12,788 nucleotides of DNA. Source: a bacterium. Lineage in GTDB: Bacteria; CBDUZB01; JAGLHV01. Where the stretch lies: NCBI GenBank assembly GCA_023143305.1, contig JAGLHV010000014.1:1-12788 (forward strand), given 5' to 3'. Of this stretch, positions 1 to 6,633 are shown in pieces (the first letter of the stretch is position 1; each line of letters begins with the position of its first letter). A program made the translations under genes and the position numbers. Below the pieces are notes generated by a model that saw only the letters and a list, made by a program, of their open reading frames with translations, ran no database searches and was not told the origin of the DNA.

Positions 1-60
1 TTTGCTCAGCATAAACTCAGTCGAAGGGCTCAGTATAGGGAGCTGAAGGATCTCGTTATA
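1..60. repeat. Degenerate dispersed intergenic repeat (tentative)
   Basis: This stretch is more GC-rich than its surroundings and contains two GCTCAG hexamers (4-9 and 29-34), a CTCAGTCGAAGG segment and a GAAGGATCTCG segment near 45-55. The last resembles the widespread bacterial intergenic repeat built around CCTGAGCGAAGCGAAGGATCT; that resemblance is recalled, not searched. Frame 1 is open for 25 codons to a TAA at 76-78, so the tail of an upstream gene cannot be excluded, but the peptide matches no C-terminus I recognise. Confidence 0.35.
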
Positions 61-79
61 ACAAATTATAGGGGTTAAA

Positions 80-1096
80 ATGAATATTATTGACAAGCTA
101 TTTATAGGTGATAAAAAAATAAAAGCAAAAAAGATAATGAAAATTGTTGGAGAAATCGTTTTTCTTTTACTTCTTTTGTTTTTATTGGGTTTGTTTGGGA
201 TTAACCAAATAATGACTGTACTTGTACATAGCAGAAAATCAGTTATGGTTCCGAATTTAACGGGAAAGACTATAGAAGAAGCGGTGGATATTTTAAGTGA
301 GGAAAATTTGTATCTAAAAAAAGACGCAGAACAATATAATAGTTCTATTCCTCCCGGTTATATACTTTTCCAATCTCCTTCCGCCGGTGATGTAGTAAAA
401 GAAAAAAGGGTCGTAAAGGTAATTATTAGTCAGGGGGGAGAAGTAATTTTTGTCCCGGATACAATAAATCAAGGTTTGCGTAGTGCAGAAATTATTTTAA
501 GACAGGTGGGTTTATCACTGGGAGAACAAACAAGAGAGTATTCTGTTAAAGTTCCCAGGGATTTAGTTGTTTCGCAGGATCCTCTTCCCCATACTACCGT
601 AGGAAAGGGAACGTTGGTTAATCTTGTGATTAGTGATGGGCCTCCCGGGGAAGGAACCTTGTTAATGCCGGATTTAATTGGTAAAAAAATTAAAAAGGCT
701 ATGGAAATAATCAAACAGTGGAATTTGATTATTGAAAGAATTGATAGGGAAGAAAATGATGAATACGATGCGGATACTGTAATTGCTCAAAATCCGCAGG
801 CGGATACCCTGATAGAAGAAGGAGACAATCAAAAAGTATTTTTAATTATAAGCATTAAGAAGGGAACAGAAATTTCTTCTGTTAAGAAAGAAACAAAATT
901 TATTTATTACGAAGTTTCTCAAGGGATGTTTGATAAAGATTTGCGAATGGTACTTATAGATGGTTCAGGAGAAAGAACAGTATATGATAAGGTTCATCCT
1001 CCCGGAACAAAAATAAATATTCCTGTTGAAGTAATAGGAAAAGCAAAAGTTAAAATATATGTTAATGATATTTTAATGGTAGAAAAGGACTTATAA
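80..1096 (+). CDS. Membrane-anchored protein with three PASTA domains
   Basis: This 338-residue protein has a short basic cytoplasmic N-terminus, one hydrophobic membrane segment at about residues 24-50, and an extracytoplasmic part made of three PASTA repeats (about 53-119, 120-187 and 193-263). Each repeat has the usual pattern: a VPNL/VPD/MPDL opening, a helix, a V.SQDP- or QNP-like turn and a closing VxLxIS strand. About 75 C-terminal residues form a beta-rich tail containing GERTVY and HPPG. PASTA modules bind peptidoglycan or muropeptides in PrkC/StkP kinases and in penicillin-binding proteins. No kinase or transpeptidase domain is present here, so this is a stand-alone PASTA protein of the kind often found just upstream of rpe; a role in the cell wall is inferred. 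The start is supported by AGGGG at 70-74, five bases before the ATG. The rpe start lies four bases after the stop, suggesting co-transcription. Confidence 0.85.
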   Translation: MNIIDKLFIGDKKIKAKKIMKIVGEIVFLLLLLFLLGLFGINQIMTVLVHSRKSVMVPNLTGKTIEEAVDILSEENLYLKKDAEQYNSSIPPGYILFQSPSAGDVVKEKRVVKVIISQGGEVIFVPDTINQGLRSAEIILRQVGLSLGEQTREYSVKVPRDLVVSQDPLPHTTVGKGTLVNLVISDGPPGEGTLLMPDLIGKKIKKAMEIIKQWNLIIERIDREENDEYDADTVIAQNPQADTLIEEGDNQKVFLIISIKKGTEISSVKKETKFIYYEVSQGMFDKDLRMVLIDGSGERTVYDKVHPPGTKINIPVEVIGKAKVKIYVNDILMVEKDL

Positions 1097-1100
1097 AGCT

Positions 1101-1754
1101 ATGGTGAAAATTGCTCCCTCCATTTTGACTTGTGATTTTAGTGATTTAACCGGAGAAGTAAAAAAGATGGAAAAGGAAAAAGTGGATATGTTGCATTTGG
1201 ATATTATGGACGGCCATTTTGTTCCCAATCTTTCTTTTGGTCCGATGGTGGTAAAATCTTTACGTCCAAAAACGAATTTATTTTTTGATGTACATTTAAT
1301 GATTGAAAATGCAGATGAATTTTTATTGCCGTTTAGTCAGGCCGGAGCAGATCTTATTACGGTACATATTGAGTCCTGCAAAGATTTAGGAAATACTATA
1401 AATAAAATAAAAAGCCTTGGTAAAGGAGTGGGTGTTTGTTTAAACCCGGATACCCCTATTGAAAAGATAATAAAATTTTTGCCGGAATTAGATCTGGTAA
1501 TGTTAATGAGCGTTTTTCCCGGGTTTGGAGGGCAGAAATTTATTTGTTCTGTCCTGAAAAAAATAGAAAAATTAAAGGCGATAATAGAAAAGGAAAAACT
1601 GAATTTAGATATTGAGGTTGATGGTGGGATAAATATCAAAACAGCAGCACAAGCAGTTTCTTCAGGAGCAAGCATATTAGTTGTTGGTTCGGCTCTTTAT
1701 CAGGCAGAAGATTTAGGAGAGACAATAAAATACTTAAAAAATCTTTCTTATTAA
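1101..1754 (+). CDS. rpe: Ribulose-phosphate 3-epimerase
   Basis: Rpe interconverts D-ribulose 5-phosphate and D-xylulose 5-phosphate in the cytoplasmic non-oxidative pentose phosphate pathway. At 217 residues it has normal family length and a (beta/alpha)8 pattern. Visible motifs are APSILTCDF at the N-terminus, HLDIMDG with metal ligands H32 and D34, DVHLM with H65, EVDGGI with the catalytic D174, and the phosphate-binding VVGSALY near the end. The loop usually written SVNPGFGGQ reads SVFPGFGGQ, with Phe139 replacing the common Asn; the other core residues are intact, so activity is expected. No strong Shine-Dalgarno precedes the ATG, which lies four bases after the PASTA gene stop, so translational coupling is likely. 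The gene is followed by a promoter for the next operon. Confidence 0.96.
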   Translation: MVKIAPSILTCDFSDLTGEVKKMEKEKVDMLHLDIMDGHFVPNLSFGPMVVKSLRPKTNLFFDVHLMIENADEFLLPFSQAGADLITVHIESCKDLGNTINKIKSLGKGVGVCLNPDTPIEKIIKFLPELDLVMLMSVFPGFGGQKFICSVLKKIEKLKAIIEKEKLNLDIEVDGGINIKTAAQAVSSGASILVVGSALYQAEDLGETIKYLKNLSY

Positions 1755-1759
1755 ATCTA

Positions 1760-1788
1760 TTGACATAATTGATTTTTTAGGATATTAT
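1760..1788 (+). promoter_or_regulatory. Sigma-70-type promoter of the rpsP operon
   Basis: A perfect -35 box TTGACA (1760-1765) is followed by a 17-base spacer and the -10 box TATTAT (1783-1788). The predicted transcript start is near 1795, giving a leader of about 25 bases that contains the very strong ribosome binding site GGAGGAGGAGG (1805-1815), five bases before the rpsP ATG. The -35 box begins six bases after the rpe stop codon. I see no clear intrinsic terminator between rpe and this promoter, so read-through from upstream is also possible. Confidence 0.8.
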
Positions 1789-1819
1789 AAATGTTTGTAA
1801 ATTTGGAGGAGGAGGTTTT

Positions 1820-2134
1820 ATGAGTGTAATAATAAGAATGAAAAGGGTAGGTGTAAAGAAAAAACCGTATTATAGAATAGTAGTTGTGGATGCAAGAAAA
1901 AGAGAGACGGGAAAAGTTTTAGAAATTTTGGGGCAATATGATCCAAGAAAAGCAGTAAACTCAGAGAAAATAACGGTGGATAAAGAAAGAGTTATTCATT
2001 GGCTGTCTTGTGGAGCGGTTCCTTCAGGGACAGTGAGCAGTTTTTTAAGTAAGATAGAAGGAATTAGTATTAAAAAGAAATGGATTAAAAAAAAGCTGCC
2101 CAAAAAATCTAAGAAACCCAAAAGCGATAAGTAA
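1820..2134 (+). CDS. rpsP: 30S ribosomal protein S16
   Basis: S16 is a small-subunit protein that binds the 5' domain of 16S rRNA and is needed for 30S assembly. The N-terminal half shows the family signature: VIIRMKRVGVKKKPYYRIVV, then DARKRETGKVLEILGQYDP, and the conserved segment around IHWLSCGAVPSGTVS. The protein has 104 residues, slightly longer than the usual 80-90 because of a Lys-rich C-terminal tail (about residues 85-104), common in this family and probably contacting rRNA. The start is fixed by the GGAGGAGGAGG site and by the promoter just upstream. It is the first gene of the conserved rpsP-khpA-rimM-trmD-rplS group. Confidence 0.97.
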   Translation: MSVIIRMKRVGVKKKPYYRIVVVDARKRETGKVLEILGQYDPRKAVNSEKITVDKERVIHWLSCGAVPSGTVSSFLSKIEGISIKKKWIKKKLPKKSKKPKSDK

Positions 2135-2157
2135 TTTTTGTTTTCGGGAGAAAAAAA

Positions 2158-2388
2158 ATGATAGAACTTTTATTATATCTGGCAAAGTTATTGGTAAATA
2201 ATCCTGAAGAAGTACAGGTTAAAGAAGTAAAAGGAAAAAGAGATATTACGTTAGAATTAATAGTTAATTCTAACGATTTGGGAAGGATAATTGGGAAAGA
2301 GGGTAGAATAATAAAGGCAATAAGAACTATTGTTAATACTGCCGCTATAAAGCAGGGGAAAAAAGTGGCAGTAGAGCTTGTAGAGTGA
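2158..2388 (+). CDS. khpA: KH-domain RNA-binding protein KhpA
   Basis: This 76-residue protein is one small KH domain. It starts with the usual helix (MIELLLYLAKLLVNNPEEV), has the strand pair KEVKG...ITLELIV, and carries the RNA-binding loop as GRIIGKEGRIIKAIRTIV (the GxxG is GKEG). The length equals that of typical KhpA (formerly YlqC). In Firmicutes KhpA works with KhpB as an RNA chaperone affecting cell division and elongation; the partner is not in this window. It sits 23 bases after rpsP with a CGGGAG ribosome binding site. Its TGA overlaps a GTG (GTGA at 2385-2388) that could have been the start of the original rimM. Confidence 0.93.
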   Translation: MIELLLYLAKLLVNNPEEVQVKEVKGKRDITLELIVNSNDLGRIIGKEGRIIKAIRTIVNTAAIKQGKKVAVELVE

Positions 2389-2450
2389 GTAATTCGGGTG
2401 AATATTTTACTGCAACGATAATTGTTCAAAATACAGATAATGGAAAATAA
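2385..2450 (+). pseudogene. Possible remnant of the rimM 5' end
   Basis: A GTG overlapping the khpA stop (GTGA) opens a 21-codon reading frame ending at TAA 2448-2450. It encodes VSNSGEYFTATIIVQNTDNG plus a final Lys. The stretch EYFTATIIVQNT resembles the RimM N-terminal signature (EY.T.GKIVNTHG), and both position and the stop-start overlap are where an intact rimM would begin. The similarity is short and could be chance. If real, about 60-70 codons of the RimM N-terminal domain have been deleted between this remnant and the downstream PRC-barrel frame. Confidence 0.3.
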
Positions 2451-2490
2451 AAGGATTTGATTTTTTGAAATAACACATGAAATAATAATA

Positions 2491-2739
2491 ATGAATAATA
2501 AATTAGGCAAAGATTTTTTCTATATAGAGGACTTGATGGGATTAAGTGTTTTTTCCGAAGATAGAAATAAATTAGGAATTATTACTCGCGTTTGGAAAAC
2601 AGCAGCTAATGATGTGTATGTAGTAAAAAATGATGAAAGAGAAGTACTCATTCCTGCTATAAAAAAAGTGGTGAAGAAAATAGACCTTGATAAGAGGGAA
2701 ATGGTAGTTTGTCTTTTAGAAGGATTAGATGGGTTATAA
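2491..2739 (+). CDS. rimM: N-terminally truncated RimM (PRC-barrel domain only)
   Basis: RimM helps mature the 30S subunit, binding S19 and the 16S 3' domain. This 82-residue frame matches only the C-terminal PRC-barrel half of the usual protein of about 170 residues: FFYIEDLMGLSV (family: E.YW.DLIGL.V), LGIITRV, the hallmark AANDVYVV (residues 38-45), EVLIPAIKKVV and IDLDKREM. The N-terminal RimM domain is absent, and the 102 bases between khpA and this ATG are too short to encode it in any frame. The frame is open only from 2461, and no good Shine-Dalgarno precedes the ATG, which sits in an AAT-rich tract. The position between khpA and trmD is the conserved rimM site. It may be an inactive relic, a functional stand-alone PRC-barrel, or an assembly error. 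Family identity is very likely; function is uncertain. Confidence 0.8.
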   Translation: MNNKLGKDFFYIEDLMGLSVFSEDRNKLGIITRVWKTAANDVYVVKNDEREVLIPAIKKVVKKIDLDKREMVVCLLEGLDGL

Positions 2740-3526
2740 AAAAAAGTTAATATTTGATGTTTTGACTATATTCCCCTGTATGTTTTCCGGTCCTCTTACT
2801 GAAAGTATAATTAAACGGGCTCAAGAAAAAAAGGTTATTCAAATAAATTTACATAATTTGAGGGATTATACACAGGATAAGCATCGCCTTACTGACGATT
2901 ATGCTTATGGGGGCGGGGCGGGAATGATTATGAAACCCGAACCTATTTTTGGTGGGGTTAAAAAAATATTAGATGAACGTACCAAAGGGAAAAAGAATAT
3001 AAAATTGAGTGATATTCGTATAATTTTAATGTCTCCTCAAGGAAAACAGTTTAACCAAAAAATGGCTGAAGGGTTAAAGAGTGCAAGGTGCTTAATTTTT
3101 ATTTGCGGTCATTATAAAGGGGTTGATGCGAGGGTTAAGACATTAATTACCGATGAAATTTCGATTGGGGAATATGTTTTGACCGGCGGGGAATTACCGG
3201 CAATGGTGGTAATTGATGCAGTGACACGGTTAATTCCTAAGGCAGTAAACAGACTGGAGTCTGTGAGGAAGGATTCATATTCGGGGAGGTTACTTGATTA
3301 TCCTCATTATACCCGGCCGGAAGTGTTTAAAAATTTGAAAGTACCTGAGGTTCTTTTGTCGGGAAATCATAGCCGGATTAAAAAATGGAGAAAGATTGAA
3401 GCTGTAAAAAATACTTTTTATAATAAACCGGAACTCCTGGAAAAAATTAGAAAGAGTAAGGAAGAAAAGGAAATATTGGCTGGAATTAAATTAGCTTATA
3501 AGAAAGAGAAGAAAGTAGAACCATAA
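2729..3526 (+). CDS. trmD: tRNA (guanine-N1-)-methyltransferase TrmD
   Basis: TrmD methylates G37 of tRNAs that read CNN codons, using S-adenosylmethionine in a trefoil-knot SPOUT fold, and so prevents +1 frameshifting. Visible signatures are FDVLTIFP near the N-terminus, AYGGGAGM (59-66), ICGHYKGVDARV (125-136), the knot loop ISIGEYVLTGGELPA (144-158), the DAVTRLIP arginine (R167, equivalent to E. coli R154), DSY with the catalytic D182 (E. coli D169), PHYTRPEVF and LLSGNHSRI. At 265 residues it is slightly longer than usual because of a basic C-terminal tail. The normally conserved Glu in CG(R/H)YEG is Lys130 here, a striking single substitution. The start overlaps the end of rimM by 11 bases and uses AGAAGGA (2718-2724), implying translational coupling. 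Confidence 0.96.
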   Translation: MGYKKKLIFDVLTIFPCMFSGPLTESIIKRAQEKKVIQINLHNLRDYTQDKHRLTDDYAYGGGAGMIMKPEPIFGGVKKILDERTKGKKNIKLSDIRIILMSPQGKQFNQKMAEGLKSARCLIFICGHYKGVDARVKTLITDEISIGEYVLTGGELPAMVVIDAVTRLIPKAVNRLESVRKDSYSGRLLDYPHYTRPEVFKNLKVPEVLLSGNHSRIKKWRKIEAVKNTFYNKPELLEKIRKSKEEKEILAGIKLAYKKEKKVEP

Positions 3527-3564
3527 AATAAAAATTAATTTATATTAAAAAAAGGAGTCAGAAA

Positions 3565-3918
3565 ATGAATTCAATACGAGAGATAGAAACTAAAATATTT
3601 AAGGGAATGTTTAGAGAAAGTATTCCTCCCTTTAAATCCGGGGATAGGGTGAAGGTGTATATAAAAATTGTTGAAGGTGAAAATAAAAGAATTCAGATTT
3701 TTGAAGGAGATATAATTCGTCGAAAAGCACAAGGATTAGGTAGTACTTTTACCGTGCGAAAAATATCTTATGGAATAGGGGTAGAAAGAACTTTTCTTCT
3801 TCATTCTTCTTCTTTGGATAAAATTGAAGTGGTTAGAAAAGGTAGAGTAAGAAGAGCTGCTCTTTATTATTTGAGGAAAAAAATAGGTAAGGCTGCCCGA
3901 ATCAAAGAAAAAAAATAA
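3565..3918 (+). CDS. rplS: 50S ribosomal protein L19
   Basis: L19 sits at the interface of the large and small ribosomal subunits. The 117-residue sequence has normal length and the full family pattern: [19 protein letters not shown] near the start, [20 protein letters not shown] in the middle (the FEG..I...G.G...TFTVRK core), [14 protein letters not shown], and the C-terminal basic segment [16 protein letters not shown]. The ribosome binding site AAAGGAG lies eight to ten bases upstream of the ATG. It follows trmD by 38 bases, closing the usual rpsP-trmD-rplS translation cluster. No terminator is visible after it, so rnhB is probably co-transcribed. Confidence 0.97.
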   Translation: MNSIREIETKIFKGMFRESIPPFKSGDRVKVYIKIVEGENKRIQIFEGDIIRRKAQGLGSTFTVRKISYGIGVERTFLLHSSSLDKIEVVRKGRVRRAALYYLRKKIGKAARIKEKK

Positions 3919-3923
3919 ATTTA

Positions 3924-3967
3924 AAAATTCTAAGGAATTAAATGCAAAGTTCTAAGGAATTATTTGT
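3924..3967 (+). repeat. 22-bp imperfect tandem duplication over the rnhB start
   Basis: Two adjacent 22-base units (3924-3945 and 3946-3967) share 18 positions, including the exact 13-mer TTCTAAGGAATTA at 3928-3940 and 3950-3962. The first copy carries the AAGGA ribosome binding site used by rnhB; the second copy lies inside the coding region and encodes SSKEL. Each copy also contains TTC-TAAG-GAA, a short hairpin with the Shine-Dalgarno partly in its loop. Confidence 0.7.
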
Positions 3968-4601
3968 TTTTGACCGAAAAATAAGACAAAAAGGATTTCC
4001 ATTGCTGGCTGGGTGTGATGAATCAGGACGCGGGCCTTTAGCCGGGCCTTTAGTAGCTGCAGTGGTAGTATTACCGGGTGATTTATATATTCAAGGCTTA
4101 GATGATTCTAAAAAACTGAGTGCAAAAAAACGAGAAAAACTTTTTCAATTTATTTCTAGTAATTGTTTAAGTATGGGAATTGCAATTGTTAATGAAGCTA
4201 CAATTGACCGGATGAATATTTTTAAAGCTACTTATTACACTATGGGTCGAGCTTTTAATAATATGAATTTTATGCCGGATTGTTTGTTAGTTGATGGGAA
4301 TTATATTATTCCCGGAATTGATGTTTGTCAGGAAAGTATTGTTGGCGGTGATAGAAAGAGTGCAGTTATTGCTGCGGCTTCTATTCTGGCTAAAGTGACA
4401 CGGGATAAAATTATGCAGGATATGGACAAGAAATACCCCTGTTACAGTTTTGCTAGTAATAAAGGGTATGGAACAAAAATTCATATGGAAGCACTTACTA
4501 AATACGGTCCTTGTATTATACATCGTAAGACTTTTCAACCGGTAAAGAGTTTAATATGGGAAACAAATATTTACAATCGGGTAAAGACGGAGAAAAAATA
4601 G
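3942..4601 (+). CDS. rnhB: Ribonuclease HII
   Basis: RNase HII cleaves the RNA strand of RNA-DNA hybrids and removes single ribonucleotides misinserted in DNA. The 219-residue protein has the type 2 signature CDESGRGPLAGPLVAA with catalytic D26 and E27 and the GRG ribonucleotide-recognition motif (29-31), then GLDDSKKLS, LLVDGN with D118, and GDRKSAVIAAASILAKVTRD with D137, so all four DEDD carboxylates are present. The C-terminus HRKTFQPVK is typical. The start is set by AAGGA at 3932-3936, five bases upstream. The last 46 bases overlap the start of yraN in another frame, a common arrangement for this pair. Confidence 0.96.
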   Translation: MQSSKELFVFDRKIRQKGFPLLAGCDESGRGPLAGPLVAAVVVLPGDLYIQGLDDSKKLSAKKREKLFQFISSNCLSMGIAIVNEATIDRMNIFKATYYTMGRAFNNMNFMPDCLLVDGNYIIPGIDVCQESIVGGDRKSAVIAAASILAKVTRDKIMQDMDKKYPCYSFASNKGYGTKIHMEALTKYGPCIIHRKTFQPVKSLIWETNIYNRVKTEKK

Positions 4602-4924
4602 CGGTAAATTATTTGCGCCGGCAAAAATACAAAATAATTTGTGAAAATTATTGTACAAAGCTGGGAGAAATAGATATTATTGCCCGGGATGAGGAAACAG
4701 TTGTTTTTGTAGAGGTTAAATATAGGGCATCTGACTGGTTTGGTTTTCCCCTGGAAGCAATAGATAAAAGAAAACAGAATCAAATCGCAAAATCTGCTTT
4801 ATGTTATGTCAAAGAAAAAAATATTGCTCATACCCGTTTACGTTTTGATGTGGTAGCTATTTGTGGTGATACGGTGGAGTTAATAAAAAATGCTTTTCTT
4901 TTAGATGAAAGATATATTTATTAA
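4556..4924 (+). CDS. UPF0102 family protein YraN (predicted nuclease-fold)
   Basis: This 122-residue protein matches the YraN/UPF0102 family, which has a restriction-endonuclease-like (PD-(D/E)XK) fold and usually follows rnhB. The family core is visible: GKDGEKIAVNYLRRQKYKI near the N-terminus, LGEIDIIARD (E38, D40), VVFVEVKYR (E53, K55) and LRFDVVAI near the end. The E/D...EVK arrangement is that of a nuclease metal site, though the biochemical role of the family is poorly defined; a link to DNA processing or recombination is inference. Its ATG lies 46 bases inside rnhB. No strong ribosome binding site is seen, so translation probably depends on ribosomes already reading rnhB. Confidence 0.9.
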   Translation: MGNKYLQSGKDGEKIAVNYLRRQKYKIICENYCTKLGEIDIIARDEETVVFVEVKYRASDWFGFPLEAIDKRKQNQIAKSALCYVKEKNIAHTRLRFDVVAICGDTVELIKNAFLLDERYIY

Positions 4925-5014
4925 AATTTTTTTAAAGTCTTTTATTTCCTTCCATATTTGCTTCATAACATAAAAAATAGATTCCACTGATATTGTTAAA
5001 AGAAGGGGTGTTTA

Positions 5015-5776
5015 ATGTTTGATACTCATGCCCATTTATCCAGTAAAGATTTTGATAATGACCGGGAAAAAATCATAGAAGAGGGAATGAAGAAAGGGGT
5101 TACCGGGATTATTTGTGTTTATTCTGATTTTAAAGAAGAGTGCTTGTCTGATTTTTTTCAATTGATTAAAAAATATGATTTTATTTATGCATCCATTGGT
5201 ATTCATCCTCATCAGGCAGCAATATACAAAGAAATCTGGCAAAGTCTTGAAAATTCATTAAAAAGGTCTAAAATAGTTGCTCTGGGAGAAATAGGACTGG
5301 ATTATTATTATAAAAACTCTTCCGTGGTTATTCAAAAGGAAGTTTTCAGAAAACAGTTACGATTAGCTAAATCGTTCAAATTACCGGTGATTATTCATAG
5401 CCGCAATTCAATGAAAGATACTCTTCAAATAATTAAAGAGGAAAAAATTAATTTCGGAGTAATGCATTGTTTTTCCGGTAATAAGGAGGAATTAAAAGAG
5501 TGTTTAAATCTTGGTTTTTATATTTCTCTTTCCGGGATAGTAACTTTTCCTAAAGCACAAATAATGAGAGAAGTCGCCGGATTAATTCCAGAGAATCGAT
5601 TATTGCTGGAGACAGATGCTCCTTATCTTGCTCCTCAACCGGTAAGGGGAAAAAGAAACGAACCATCTTTTATAAAACATACCTTTGGGGAAGTTGCTTT
5701 AATTCGCGGGGTTTCTTTATCCGAATTAGAAAAAAGTACTATGCAAAATGTTAAAGCGCTGTTTAATATTACATAA
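5015..5776 (+). CDS. tatD: TatD family metal-dependent hydrolase (DNase)
   Basis: TatD-family proteins are amidohydrolase-fold, metal-dependent nucleases with 3'-5' exonuclease activity. The 253-residue sequence contains every metal-site motif: FDTHAHL (H5, H7), GEIGLDYYY (E92), LPVIIHSR (H128), MHCFSG (H151) and [11 protein letters not shown] (D201), with family-typical length. The ribosome binding site GAAGGGG lies just upstream (5002-5008). It follows a 90-base AT-rich gap after yraN in which I find no convincing promoter or terminator. The stop lies 13 bases before the preferred start of the next gene. The exact physiological substrate cannot be told from the sequence. Confidence 0.94.
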   Translation: MFDTHAHLSSKDFDNDREKIIEEGMKKGVTGIICVYSDFKEECLSDFFQLIKKYDFIYASIGIHPHQAAIYKEIWQSLENSLKRSKIVALGEIGLDYYYKNSSVVIQKEVFRKQLRLAKSFKLPVIIHSRNSMKDTLQIIKEEKINFGVMHCFSGNKEELKECLNLGFYISLSGIVTFPKAQIMREVAGLIPENRLLLETDAPYLAPQPVRGKRNEPSFIKHTFGEVALIRGVSLSELEKSTMQNVKALFNIT

Positions 5777-5789
5777 TCAAAGGGAAAAA

Positions 5790-6629
5790 ATGAAGATAGA
5801 AAATACTAAGGTTAAAATTGTTCAGAAGAATATGTTTAGACAGACTGTAGGGGCAATAGTTTTTTTTACTGATAATAATTTAGTGTTAGATAAAAAAGAA
5901 GTATCTTTTATTCGTAGAATAAAGGTTTTGGCCGGGGGTAATAAAAATAAAATAAAGCTTGCGATAAGGGATGTTTTAAAAATAGTAGAAGAAAAAAAGA
6001 TTACTTCCATTGCTTTTTCTGTTCTCTGTAGTGGAAATAAAAGTTTATCTTTAGAAGGATTATGCCGAATAGTGATTGGGGAAATATCCAAACATTTCGA
6101 AAAGCACTCTTTTTTAGGAGAAATTATTTTTGTCCTTCCTGATAGGAAAACTTGTTCTACCTTTAAGGAATTAGTAACGGGGTGTATCGGTTATATCCAG
6201 AGGGAAAAAGGGATTTATCCTGTTCCTACGGTGGATATTATTATTGAATTTAAAGAAGGTATTGTTTTGATTAAAAGAAAAAACCCTCCTTATGGCTGGG
6301 CAATTCCCGGGGGATTTGTGGAATATGGTGAAAGTCTGGAGACAGCGGCAAAAAGAGAAGCAAAAGAGGAAACAAATTTATCTTTAAAAGATCTTTTTCA
6401 ATTTCACACTTATTCTAAATCCGGCAGAGATCCCCGTTTTCATACGGTTTCTACGGTTTTTGTTGCTCAAGGAAAAGGAAATCCTAAAGCCAGGAGTGAT
6501 GCTCAGGAATTAAAGCTATTTACCATGCAAAACTTACCTGAAAAATTCGCTTTTGACCATGGCCGAATAATTAAGGATTATTTCCTATTTAAAGTTAAAA
6601 ATCCAATGAAGAAAATCTATTCCACCTGA
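5790..6629 (+). CDS. Macro-domain-like/NUDIX hydrolase fusion (probable ADP-ribose pyrophosphatase)
   Basis: This 279-residue protein has two parts. Residues about 144-270 are a NUDIX hydrolase: [30 protein letters not shown], a NUDIX box at 175-197 (G-x5-E-x7-REAKEE) and [14 protein letters not shown], a combination typical of ADP-ribose pyrophosphatases such as archaeal MJ1149. The box departs at its penultimate position, where Gly is Asn196. Residues about 6-128 look like a reduced macro domain: [20 protein letters not shown] recalls the first strands, and [24 protein letters not shown] and [17 protein letters not shown] match its C-terminal half (SIAFPA..TG). The GDI motif, the NAAN loop and the Gly-rich catalytic loop are absent. 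Macro domains bind ADP-ribose, so a shared ligand is plausible but inferred. The frame is open from an ATG at 5748 inside tatD; AAAGGGA (5779-5785) before the ATG at 5790 favours the shorter start. Confidence 0.82.
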   Translation: MKIENTKVKIVQKNMFRQTVGAIVFFTDNNLVLDKKEVSFIRRIKVLAGGNKNKIKLAIRDVLKIVEEKKITSIAFSVLCSGNKSLSLEGLCRIVIGEISKHFEKHSFLGEIIFVLPDRKTCSTFKELVTGCIGYIQREKGIYPVPTVDIIIEFKEGIVLIKRKNPPYGWAIPGGFVEYGESLETAAKREAKEETNLSLKDLFQFHTYSKSGRDPRFHTVSTVFVAQGKGNPKARSDAQELKLFTMQNLPEKFAFDHGRIIKDYFLFKVKNPMKKIYST

Positions 6630-6633
6630 ATAA

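Noticed and set aside
469..714. Minus-strand open frame inside the PASTA gene, and similar minus-strand frames inside rpe, rpsP-rimM, rnhB, yraN, tatD, the NUDIX gene and dxr
   Set aside because: Each lies opposite a gene with clear family motifs, has no recognisable protein signature of its own and is explained as a shadow frame.
1736..1778. Inverted repeat AAAAAATC / GATTTTTT between rpe and rpsP as a terminator
   Set aside because: The stem is only eight bases and nearly all A-T, with a 27-base loop that contains the -35 box; not a credible terminator.
2480..2502. AAT-rich tract over the rimM start as a phase-variable microsatellite
   Set aside because: The unit is three bases, so slippage would not change the reading frame, and the repeat is short and broken by ATG.
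4925..5014. Promoter or terminator in the 90-base gap before tatD
   Set aside because: It is AT-rich, but no -35/-10 pair with acceptable spacing and no stable hairpin followed by a T tract was found.
5748..5789. Upstream ATG extending the macro/NUDIX protein by 14 residues into tatD
   Set aside because: The extension has no family similarity, and AAAGGGA sits correctly before the ATG at 5790, just after the tatD stop.
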